Assembly: GCA_040544425.1 (NCBI GenBank) | Contig: JBEONO010000044.1 | Coordinates: 1 to 13,581, forward strand | Reading direction: 5' to 3' | Length of the DNA stretch: 13,581 nucleotides | Source: Solimicrobium sp040544425 | Lineage (GTDB): Bacteria; Pseudomonadota; Gammaproteobacteria; Burkholderiales; Burkholderiaceae_D | Part shown: one piece after another, positions 6,880-13,581 of the stretch | How the letters are laid out: the number at the start of each line of letters is the position of its first letter | Position numbering within the stretch: position 1 is the first letter of the stretch | Translations under genes and position numbers: made by a program | The notes under the pieces: model-generated | The model's input: the letters and a program-made list of their open reading frames with translations, nothing else | The model's database searches: none | Told to the model about the DNA's origin: nothing

Positions 6880-8599
6880 GATTCACCTCGTCTAACGTTG
6901 TAACACCACTCTTGGCCAAGTCCAGCGCAGCCTCGCGCAGACTTCTCGTTCCGTGTCTGGCAGCGGCATCCTTGATTTGACGCACTGGCGCTTTTTCGAC
7001 AATCAACTCGCGTATTTCATCGTTTAAGGAAAGTATTTCGGCAATGGCGGTGCGGCCTTTGTATCCGGTGCCGCGACAGTCGCCGCAGCCTGAACCGGCG
7101 CGCAACCTAAAGCCCCGCACGTCAATAGAGGTCATTGCAAGGCGCTCAAGTTCAGTAGAGTCCGGCTCACTGTCTATCGAGCAATGAGGGCAATTATTGC
7201 GAACCAGTCGCTGTGCCCAAATACCGTTCAGTGCTGAGACAAACGCATAGGGATCGATACCCATATGTGCGAAACGGCCGAAGACGTCAAATACGTTGTT
7301 AGCGTGTACGGTTGTCAGTACCAAGTGGCCGGTCAGCGCTGACTGGACAGCAATTTCCGCAGTTTCGCGATCACGAATTTCACCGACCATGATTTTATCT
7401 GGATCATGTCGCAAAATAGAGCGAAGTCCCCGCGCAAATGTGAGGCCTTTTTTGTCATTCACTGGAATTTGTAAAATGCCGGGCAGCTGATATTCGACAG
7501 GATCCTCAATAGTAATGATCTTGTCTCGGCCATTATTGACTTCGGTCAGAGCGCCATATAGGGTCGTAGTTTTACCGGATCCGGTTGGTCCTGTGACAAG
7601 CAGCATCCCATAAGGCTTGTTGGCAAGATGACGCAACGTTTTCAGGGAGGCTTGGTCAAATCCAAGCGCTTCCAACGAAAGCGAACCGTGCGCCTCAATC
7701 ATGGATCGCTTGTCCAAGATACGAATGACCGCGTCTTCGCCATGAATGCTCGGCATCACAGAAACCCGAAGGTCGATGTCACGTCCGTCTGATTCAACCC
7801 GAAAGCTGCCATCCTGCGGGATACGTCTTTCGGAGATGTCCAGTTCGGCTAAGACCTTCAATCTTGAGATTACTTGACCAGCCAGGTCACGTCCACTGAT
7901 TGAACGTGCATGGTCCAGTACGCCGTCAATGCGGTATTTAATAGTGAGACCGGACGGCGTGCTTTCGAGATGGATGTCAGAAGCGGCTGTTTTAAGTGCG
8001 TCATATAAGGTCGAGCTAACTAGCCGAACCGCAGGACTGGAGGCGGAATTGACAGAGGTAAAAGACAGGACTTCAGACAGGCGCTGCGCGTCACTATCAA
8101 TATTGCCTTCCTCGACAATATTATCGACCGCGCGAACAAATTGTTCTTGTTTGCTTAAATAAGCCTGAATATCGGCAGGTAGCGCCAGGTGGAACGAGAG
8201 CGGTTTTGCACTGCGCGCCATGAGCCAGGTTTGTAGATCGGAGTCAAACGGATCGCCGATTACAGCTACAGTTACTCCAGCGTTTTCCAGCAAAACTGCA
8301 CGCCGCTGCATCGCATCTGACAAAGGCAGTATCGAAAATACCGGTATCAATTTATCCATTTCGGGGGTTTCAATGACCGGCCAAGTGAACATCGCTGCAA
8401 GAGCGGCGACAACTTCCCGTTCCTGGTCGACATAATGGTTCGCTAATTCGGCAATGACTGACCGACCAGCCAACTTTGCAGCACGTCGAAATTCACGCAA
8501 TGCTTGTTCGGTGATCGTGACGGTAGCATCGCCACGCTGCTGGCCTGTTTGATCGGTGGGCTCCGGGGAACCGCCATGGAATGGCAAAATATTCGTCAT
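6860..8599 (-). CDS. gspE: GspE/PilB-type assembly ATPase
   Basis: A 579-residue hexameric ATPase that would drive pseudopilus assembly from the cytoplasmic face. The N-terminal GspE/PilB domain (~30-150) is followed by the catalytic core. The core has an Asp box region ASDIHLES (206-213), Walker A GPTGSGKT (337-344), ITIEDPVEYQLPG (362-374), Walker B KIMVGEIRD (402-410) and a His box TTVHAN (429-434). A zinc-binding tetracysteine, C470-x2-C473 and C505-x2-C508, is the hallmark of extension ATPases and is absent from PilT-type retraction ATPases. No pilT is visible, which fits a secretion pseudopilus, not a retracting pilus. The start ATG overlaps the gspF stop by 4 bases. All motifs are intact. 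Confidence 0.97.
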   Translation of the reverse strand: MTNILPFHGGSPEPTDQTGQQRGDATVTITEQALREFRRAAKLAGRSVIAELANHYVDQEREVVAALAAMFTWPVIETPEMDKLIPVFSILPLSDAMQRRAVLLENAGVTVAVIGDPFDSDLQTWLMARSAKPLSFHLALPADIQAYLSKQEQFVRAVDNIVEEGNIDSDAQRLSEVLSFTSVNSASSPAVRLVSSTLYDALKTAASDIHLESTPSGLTIKYRIDGVLDHARSISGRDLAGQVISRLKVLAELDISERRIPQDGSFRVESDGRDIDLRVSVMPSIHGEDAVIRILDKRSMIEAHGSLSLEALGFDQASLKTLRHLANKPYGMLLVTGPTGSGKTTTLYGALTEVNNGRDKIITIEDPVEYQLPGILQIPVNDKKGLTFARGLRSILRHDPDKIMVGEIRDRETAEIAVQSALTGHLVLTTVHANNVFDVFGRFAHMGIDPYAFVSALNGIWAQRLVRNNCPHCSIDSEPDSTELERLAMTSIDVRGFRLRAGSGCGDCRGTGYKGRTAIAEILSLNDEIRELIVEKAPVRQIKDAAARHGTRSLREAALDLAKSGVTTLDEVNRVTLQS

Positions 8600-9786
8600 T
8601 GTAATGTAGTCGCAAGGTCAAATATGGGCATATATAGTAAGACGACAATGCTACCAACAATCAGGCCGATGAAAATCATGAGAATCGGATCAAAGGCGCG
8701 TGTAAATCGATCTATAAAACGGGTAATATCTCCTTCGTAGAAATTGGATGCCTGAAACAACATTTTCCCCAATTGCCCCGAGCGTTCACCCACGCGCAAC
8801 ATCCGGTACGAAATGGCGGTTGTTAAATCGCATTGTTGGAATGAGTCAGAAAACGGTGCGCCAGATTCGATCGCGTGCCTGGCCTCAATTAATTTCGGCA
8901 ATACGCGCCGCGATACAATGTGTTCGCTCATTGCCAAGGCCGTTACAATGGTTATGCCGCTTTCCAGCAGCATCCCTAAGGTTAAGTACAGCCTGGACAT
9001 TTCATAAATGCGCAGCCGCACGCCGATGCCAGGAACTTTACTGACAATTCTCAACAAAATTCCCGAGCTGGACATGTACCACAACAACCCGGAACCAAAA
9101 GCGATCAGAGTCAGGCATGCAATGCCTACCGCCAGGGTATGTGCCGAAACGAACGAGCCAAACTTCAACATAATCGTCGACATCCATGGTAATTCTCGCC
9201 CCGTACCTTGATAAATTACGGCAAATTTCGGGACGACATAACCACCCAAAAAGGCCGTCACAGCCGCGCCAACCACTAATAGAATGGAGGGATAGATTGA
9301 AGAACTAATGATCTTGTTGCGCACTACGTCAATGCGCTGCTGATAGGCAACATATCGCGCCAGAACAGTCGGAATGTCACCGGTATTTTCAGCCGCTTTC
9401 ATCAATCCGATCAACATTGGTGGAAATATGTCAGAGCGCGTATCAAGCGCATCCGAAAATCTTGCGCCATCTCGGATTGTTTGGATTAGACCTTCCAGGA
9501 TCGCACGTGATTCGAACGACGCGTCCTTTTCGATTAAACCATCCAGCGCTTCGATAATGGTTAAACCGGCCAACAATAGTGCATGTAACTCCTGGCAAAA
9601 CAGTACCACCGAAAACGACTTCCCGTTCAACGACAATCCTGGAAGTTGTTGACTGAACTTTTGCACAGTCACGATTTTTAGTGCTTGTCGTTCGATTTGC
9701 CGTCGCGCTTCAATTTCATTCGGTGCGTCAATCCGCAACTTCTCCAGTTCATTTTGATCAGATAAAATCATGATATCAAATTGCAT
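8596..9786 (-). CDS. gspF: GspF/PilC-type inner-membrane platform protein
   Basis: A 396-residue polytopic protein with the two tandem GspF domains. The first contains FCQELHALLLAGLTIIEALDG (63-83) and LMKAAENTGDIPTVL. The second contains MSRLYLTLGMLLESGITIVTAL and YRMLRVGERSGQLGKML. Each domain is followed by hydrophobic segments (SSIYPSILLVVGAAVTAFLGG; ACLTLIAFGSGLLWYM between the domains; ILMIFIGLIVGSIVVLLYMPIF at the C terminus), giving the usual three transmembrane helices. It is the membrane core on which the ATPase acts. The ATG at 9786 is preceded by GGATAG at suitable distance and lies 44 bases after the gspG stop, the only sizeable gap within the operon. Confidence 0.96.
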   Translation of the reverse strand: MQFDIMILSDQNELEKLRIDAPNEIEARRQIERQALKIVTVQKFSQQLPGLSLNGKSFSVVLFCQELHALLLAGLTIIEALDGLIEKDASFESRAILEGLIQTIRDGARFSDALDTRSDIFPPMLIGLMKAAENTGDIPTVLARYVAYQQRIDVVRNKIISSSIYPSILLVVGAAVTAFLGGYVVPKFAVIYQGTGRELPWMSTIMLKFGSFVSAHTLAVGIACLTLIAFGSGLLWYMSSSGILLRIVSKVPGIGVRLRIYEMSRLYLTLGMLLESGITIVTALAMSEHIVSRRVLPKLIEARHAIESGAPFSDSFQQCDLTTAISYRMLRVGERSGQLGKMLFQASNFYEGDITRFIDRFTRAFDPILMIFIGLIVGSIVVLLYMPIFDLATTLQ

Positions 9787-9830
9787 GAGCTATCCTATTC
9801 AAACGTTGTGGTGTTGAGATGATCATTTGC

Positions 9831-10289
9831 TTACGGCAGTATGATATCGGCATCTTCGCCGGTGCCGCCAGGCTGCCCATCTTTGCCATAGCTGACCAAT
9901 TCGAAATCACCCCGCGCTCCAGGAATTCGATAAAGGTAGGCGTGTCCCCAGGGATCGGGTGGCACCGCAGTTTTCAAGTATGGGCCGTACCACTTGCCTG
10001 CGACATTGGGTGGAGCGACGATTAGCGCTTGCAATCCTTCTTCGTTGGTTGGGTAGCGACCGACATCTAATCGAAATGTATCGAGCGCTTTATCCAGAGC
10101 ATTCATCTGCGCTTTCGTTACGGTGACCTGTGACTTGCCCAATTGAGCGAAATATTTGGGGCCAACGTAGGAAGCGAGCAGTCCGATAATAACCATTACA
10201 ACTAGCAATTCAAGCAAGGTAAACCCCCGGCCCTTTTTTTGCGAAATGGTTTGCGTCGGTTTTTCGAAACTGAACTGCAGATATTTCAT
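9831..10289 (-). CDS. gspG: Major pseudopilin GspG
   Basis: A 152-residue pseudopilin. The cleavage site RGFTLLELL gives G22|F23, with Glu27 at mature position 5, then a hydrophobic helix. The globular domain has the GspG hallmarks: GRYPTNEEGLQAL (77-89), YGPYLK, PPDPWGHAY (110-118) and the C-terminal calcium-loop motif SYGKDGQPGGTGEDADI (133-149). It is the closest of the four pilin-like proteins to classical T2SS GspG and is probably the main filament subunit. The leader is unusually long (22 residues) for a GspG. AGG lies seven bases upstream of the ATG. The 57-base gap to the upstream peroxidase gene has a GGAATTCC palindrome (10324-10331) but no evident terminator, so read-through from that gene is possible. 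Confidence 0.96.
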   Translation of the reverse strand: MKYLQFSFEKPTQTISQKKGRGFTLLELLVVMVIIGLLASYVGPKYFAQLGKSQVTVTKAQMNALDKALDTFRLDVGRYPTNEEGLQALIVAPPNVAGKWYGPYLKTAVPPDPWGHAYLYRIPGARGDFELVSYGKDGQPGGTGEDADIILP

Positions 10290-10346
10290 TTTTTCGCCTA
10301 AGAAGATGTGAATTGCAAAGAATGGAATTCCGGTATTAACGATTCT

Positions 10347-11609
10347 TTAGAACGAGTATTTGTTATCTGGTTTGGAGTCCTCTACTACTGCAGTGTTGCG
10401 TGCACCCAGGCCTGCTGCTTTGCGTTGCTTTTGGGTTGGCATTAAATTATTCAGGGACGCAGGGCTGCTGGTTAGCGTTTCAAGAAACGCGATCAGATCT
10501 CGTCGCTCATCTGGTGTGAGTAATAAAGGGTGACCTTGCTCATTGCTACGATAGAATACTTCGACATCAACAGCCTCGGCCAAAGTTTTAACGCTGCCGT
10601 CATGCATGTAGGGTGCAGTTTTTGCTACATTGCGTAATGATGGTGTACGAAAGGTGCCAATGTCTTTCGGGTCAAGGGTAACAATGAATCGACCTAATTC
10701 AGCGAAATCGTCGTCTGATAAAACAATCTCATCGGTTGGAACGCCTCGTTGTCGTTCGCCGGATAGTTTTACTGTCAGTTCTGCCAGTCGCGGTGCGATA
10801 TGGTTTAGTCCGACCGACAAAGCGTGAAACTGGTTGTCGGTAAAGAGAGCCGAGTTTGTGTCTATGGTGTGGCATTTGACGCAGGAAGCCGCGCCTGTAA
10901 ATAGTTTATAACCCCGTTTGGCATTCTCAGCAATGGCGTGATCATCGCCATCGTAAAGAAAGTGATCAAAGGGGGAACCAGCGGCGTTTAGCGTTCTTTG
11001 AAAGGTCGCTAATGCCGTTGTGACGTTGTCCAACGAAATTTTTGGATTCTTATACGCCTTTGCAAATTCGACCCGATAGTTTTTATCATTCCTTATAATA
11101 TTCAAGATCGAATCTAAATTTGGTTGAGCCATTTCTCGCGGGTTGAGAAATGGGCGCGCAGCTTGTTGTTCTAAAGTGTCTTCCCGCCCGTCCCAAAACT
11201 GGCTCGTGTTGTACATGACATTCAATAAACTTGGCGCATTACGCGTACCGGACTGATTTTTTACTCCAACCGATACGCGCAATCCATCTGAAAAATAGCG
11301 ATCTGGTTGATGGCAAGTAGCACAACTCAACGTTCCATCAACACTTAATCGTTTGTCGTAAAACAAATTGGCGCCAAGTTTGATGACCTCTGATTTATTC
11401 TTAACGCGATCAAAATTTGGATGGGCATTTGGCTTCAAGATGTCAAACGTTGTACTCGGTAAGCCTAATAAAGGATTCGGAAATCCACCATGATTTGGCG
11501 ATTTGTCTTCTTTGATTGTTTCAGAAAAGCCATTTGACGTCAGCACGCCTAGAAAAAGGGCAATTGCCGCGATGCTGCACCGTCGCATCAATATTTGGGG
11601 GAGTCGCAT
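10347..11609 (-). CDS. Diheme cytochrome c peroxidase family protein (CcpA/MauG-type)
   Basis: A 420-residue exported protein with an N-terminal signal peptide (hydrophobic ~13-27, basic MRRC before it). It has two c-type heme motifs, C96ATC99H and C243VKC246H, about 147 residues apart as in bacterial diheme peroxidases. The family segments TRNAPSLLN (122-130), FWDGREDTLEQQA (138-150) and FRTPSLRNVAKTAPYMHDGS (320-339) are present. Met335 in the YMHDG segment fits the conserved axial Met of true peroxidases; MauG has Tyr at the comparable place. It probably reduces peroxide in the periplasm or oxidises a protein substrate. The polar C terminus (~388-420) extends beyond the usual family end. 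No good ribosome-binding site was found for the ATG at 11609 or for an in-frame ATG at residue 8. It lies on the same strand, 57 bases ahead of gspG. Confidence 0.93.
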   Translation of the reverse strand: MRLPQILMRRCSIAAIALFLGVLTSNGFSETIKEDKSPNHGGFPNPLLGLPSTTFDILKPNAHPNFDRVKNKSEVIKLGANLFYDKRLSVDGTLSCATCHQPDRYFSDGLRVSVGVKNQSGTRNAPSLLNVMYNTSQFWDGREDTLEQQAARPFLNPREMAQPNLDSILNIIRNDKNYRVEFAKAYKNPKISLDNVTTALATFQRTLNAAGSPFDHFLYDGDDHAIAENAKRGYKLFTGAASCVKCHTIDTNSALFTDNQFHALSVGLNHIAPRLAELTVKLSGERQRGVPTDEIVLSDDDFAELGRFIVTLDPKDIGTFRTPSLRNVAKTAPYMHDGSVKTLAEAVDVEVFYRSNEQGHPLLLTPDERRDLIAFLETLTSSPASLNNLMPTQKQRKAAGLGARNTAVVEDSKPDNKYSF

Positions 11610-12272
11610 ACTAGCTGTTCAACACTTTCTTTAAGGTATATAAGAATCAAGTCAATTTAATACGCACACTCAAGGTTCTTGTTGATGTAGACGAAATTTT
11701 GATCACTCATTGAATTGCGAACAGTTTGAAGTTAGCCCTACGGCGTGAATTGTATTGACTATTTGCTGTTCGGTCTATGCCCTAAATTGGTCATCTGTAT
11801 CGATTTTTTCACAAATCGCTGATGAAAGATCTGGGCACCGCACAAGTGGAAATTAAATTGACACGTCACGAAACTGTCATGAATCAAACGATACATTTTT
11901 CTCATGGCAAAGTGACTCATTCGTTTTGCAATATTTCATGGCTGGGCATACAGTTCATTATTAAATTAATGAAATTCCTTCAAAATACCCTATTTAGGGC
12001 ATCGACTTTTTGAAAAAACCTCTTTACACTCCACATTGCTTTTTTCAGTCAGATATCTTTTGAGTCGTCATGGTACGTTCATCGTCGGCCACAAATAGGA
12101 TGTCGCGCCCGTAGTTTGCTCCACGAATTTTTATTGTGATTTGATCGCTGTTATTGCATGAGATGTATGTAACAGGGCTATTGCTTGTGTCGACTTTTGG
12201 TTGGCGGCTTTTTTGCGCGCTGCCGTTTCGAAATGATTAGAACAAATAATACTACTCTTGGGAGTATGACGA
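11610..12272. other. Gene-poor AT-rich intergenic region
   Basis: This 663-base stretch separates the divergently transcribed peroxidase and Rhs-like genes. I see no tRNA, no convincing gene and no certain promoter; a TATATA-rich patch at ~11637-11643 precedes the peroxidase gene without a matching -35 box. The middle holds a segment bounded by inverted repeats (separate entry). A 63-codon open frame on the minus strand (12045-12236) has protein-like composition (ITIKIRGANYGRDILFVADD) but no start codon. An open frame at 11822-12013 on the plus strand has no supporting motif. Both were left uncalled. Confidence 0.6.
11773..12006. repeat. 234-bp segment with imperfect inverted-repeat ends
   Basis: The left arm (11773-11794) and the reverse complement of the right arm (11985-12006) match at 18 of 22 positions, including an uninterrupted 11-base core ATGCCCTAAAT. 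Size, AT-rich interior and lack of coding capacity fit a miniature inverted-repeat element, but I see no clear target duplication next to either arm. A pair of distant regulator-binding sites is the other reading. Confidence 0.4.
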
Positions 12273-12275
12273 ATG
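12258..12275 (+). promoter_or_regulatory. Ribosome-binding site and start of the Rhs-like gene
   Basis: GGAG at 12261-12264 lies eight bases before the ATG at 12273 and supports that start. The same bases can pair in a short hairpin, TACTC-TTGG-GAGTA, which would partly hide the ribosome-binding site. The stem is only 5 bp, so any regulatory role is speculative. Confidence 0.5.
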
Positions 12276-13523
12276 GCGAATTGGAAGCGCATGACTGCGT
12301 GCCAGGTTTTGCGCACGGCACAGGTGGAGAAATCCTTTACTGAACTAGTCTTCGGGGTATTGAAAAAAGCACTGGCGACTCTGGCTTTGATAGGCGTATG
12401 CATTAACGCCAGCCATGCACAGAGTAATGGTGCTACCTATGTGTATGACGAACTGGATCGTTTGATTCAAGTGATCGCGACCAACGGCAGCAGCACCCAG
12501 TACACGTACGACGCAGCTGGCAATATTGCCGCAGTCAAATCCGATACGGTGACCACGTTGGCCATCGCCAGTTTTTATCCCAGCTCCGCCAACACCGGCG
12601 GGCAAGTCACTATCTATGGTAGCGGTTTCAGCACCACGGCGACCTCCAATACTGTGAAATTCAATGGCGTGTCCGCGACTGTGTCAGCGGCAACAGCCAC
12701 ACAATTGACGGTGACTGTTCCAACGACGGCGACGACTGGACTGATCGCTGTGAGCAATGCAAATGGAACTGTGACGTCAACGCAAACGTTTACGGTTGGG
12801 TCGCTAACGGCACCGCCGACGGTTACCAGTTTTACCCCGTCAATCGGCGCTTTTGGAACTGTTGTGGCTGTGACTGGCACAAACTTTCAGACTGGATCAA
12901 GCAATACGGATGTTTATTTTAATACCATCGCGGGTTCATCGACATCGGCGAGCAGCACAACGCAAATTGCTACAACGGTTTCATTGCTGGCTCAATCCGG
13001 AAAAGTTGCTGTCCGGACGGCAAATGGCATTGGTACCAGCAGCGCTGATTTTTTCGTTGTGCCAACTGGAATTCCAGTGACTTCGGTAATATCGACGGCA
13101 AGAGTCGTTCCCAACGGGGCGAGTGCGTCGCTGAATATAAGCACTGCCGGTCTGGATGGCATGTTAATTTTTGATGGTATTGCCGGACAAAACTTGAGTT
13201 TGGGACTGTCGTCGTTGACCACCAATCCGAGCACTGGTTCGACGTTGCAAATTCAAGTATATAGTCCAAATGGACTGCTCGAAGATTCGTGTACTTTGAC
13301 CGCTCTAGGTGGTTGCAATTTTAGCCCATTGGCCTACACCGGAAACTATCGGATTATCATTAATGTGGATGGCTCACATACCGCCAACCTGACTTTCTTA
13401 TTGTCTAGTCCTATAACTGGAACTCTGGTGGCGAACGCCGCTTCTCCAACGATATTCTCATCCACCCGAGTGGGACAGAACGGAAGCCCCCTGTGTCAGA
13501 CTACTTGTCGTGTAACTTTTTAA
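12273..13523 (+). pseudogene. Truncated Rhs/YD-repeat secreted protein with IPT/TIG domains
   Basis: The 416-codon frame encodes the N-terminal part of a large surface or secreted Rhs protein. A long basic N-region (~32 residues) precedes a hydrophobic segment (ALATLALIGVCINA) and a likely signal-peptidase site after ASHA (residue 49). Two YD units follow (TYVYDELDRLIQV, 55-67; QYTYDAAGNI, 76-85). Two IPT/TIG immunoglobulin-like domains come next (~98-176 and ~182-263, each opening with FxPS...G...V...G.(G/N)F). A beta domain (~273-380) then starts to repeat with GTLVANAASPTIFSSTRVGQNG (383-404). Full-length relatives have more copies of this domain and a long YD-repeat core. Here the homology stops at ~13483 and 12 unrelated codons lead to TAA, consistent with an insertion. 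It may be a displaced cargo gene of the neighbouring machine, but only proximity suggests that. Confidence 0.75.
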
Positions 13524-13581
13524 ATTAATCCGATCTCATTGAAGTCTGTTTGTTTGTGTTTTTCGCATTATCTATCCAGCT
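13482..13581. mobile_element. Possible insertion-sequence left end interrupting the Rhs gene
   Basis: Immediately after the codons for RVGQN the Rhs-type coding ends and the sequence changes to GGAAGCCCCCTGTGTCAGAC, then an AT-rich stretch running to the window edge. A terminus containing TGTCAGAC and, soon after, GTGTAACTTTTT recalls ends of IS256-family elements. That resemblance is from memory, and no transposase codons are visible within the remaining 100 bases. A large deletion junction is the alternative. Confidence 0.4.

Noticed and set aside
11621..11700. Sigma-70 promoter for the peroxidase and secretion operon
   Set aside because: A TTGACT and a TATATA patch are present but are only about 8 bases apart, not 16-18, so no consistent pair could be assigned.
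11822..12013. 63-codon plus-strand open frame
   Set aside because: It sits inside the inverted-repeat segment, lacks a ribosome-binding site and has no domain-like pattern.
12131..12403. 90-codon minus-strand open frame over the Rhs gene start
   Set aside because: It is antisense to the signal peptide region of the Rhs-like gene and has an Ala/Lys-rich composition with no motif.
1..13581. CRISPR array, tRNA or rRNA genes
   Set aside because: No regularly spaced direct repeats and no tRNA-like cloverleaf or rRNA sequence were seen on either strand.

Overview
The window looks like a chromosomal accessory locus of a moderate-GC betaproteobacterium, most likely Burkholderiales. This is inferred from protein flavour and gene order; no rRNA or other marker gene is present. 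About 10 kb of the minus strand (roughly 363-10289) is one tightly packed operon for a type IV filament-type secretion machine that is neither a classical type II secretion system (T2SS) nor a classical type IV pilus. I recognise the arrangement as the kind labelled 'secretion system X' in some subsystem annotations. That label is recalled, not looked up.

In transcription order (right to left) the operon encodes: a GspG-like major pseudopilin (9831-10289), a GspF inner-membrane platform protein (8596-9786), a GspE assembly ATPase (6860-8599), a PilM-like cytoplasmic protein (6094-6879), PilN-like (5546-6097) and PilO-like (4842-5549) single-pass proteins, a PilP/GspC-like connector (4318-4845), a lipoprotein secretin with a C-terminal cohesin-like domain (1802-4321), and three further pseudopilins (1287-1805, 865-1287, 363-854). 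Most junctions from gspF onward are ATGA-type 4-base overlaps, which implies translational coupling. Together these proteins would form a cytoplasmic ATPase, an inner-membrane PilMNO platform, a periplasmic link, an outer-membrane pore and a short pseudopilus. No prepilin peptidase, classical GspC/GspL/GspM or pilotin gene is visible. The peptidase must come from elsewhere, and the lipidated secretin may pilot itself.

Directly upstream on the same strand, 57 bases from gspG, is a diheme cytochrome c peroxidase family gene (10347-11609). It could be the first gene of the transcript or an independent neighbour. A gene-poor, AT-rich stretch (11610-12272) follows and contains a 234-bp segment bounded by imperfect 22-base inverted repeats, which resembles a small non-autonomous element.

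On the plus strand at the right end (12273-13523) is the 5' part of an Rhs/YD-repeat secreted surface protein with two IPT/TIG domains. Its reading frame is cut off inside a second copy of a repeated domain, probably by an insertion sequence that begins near 13482 and continues beyond the window. The left edge (about 1-116) carries two spaced terminal-type repeats resembling an IS21-family element end, plus two small hairpins. The secretion operon is therefore bracketed by signs of mobile DNA at both ends.
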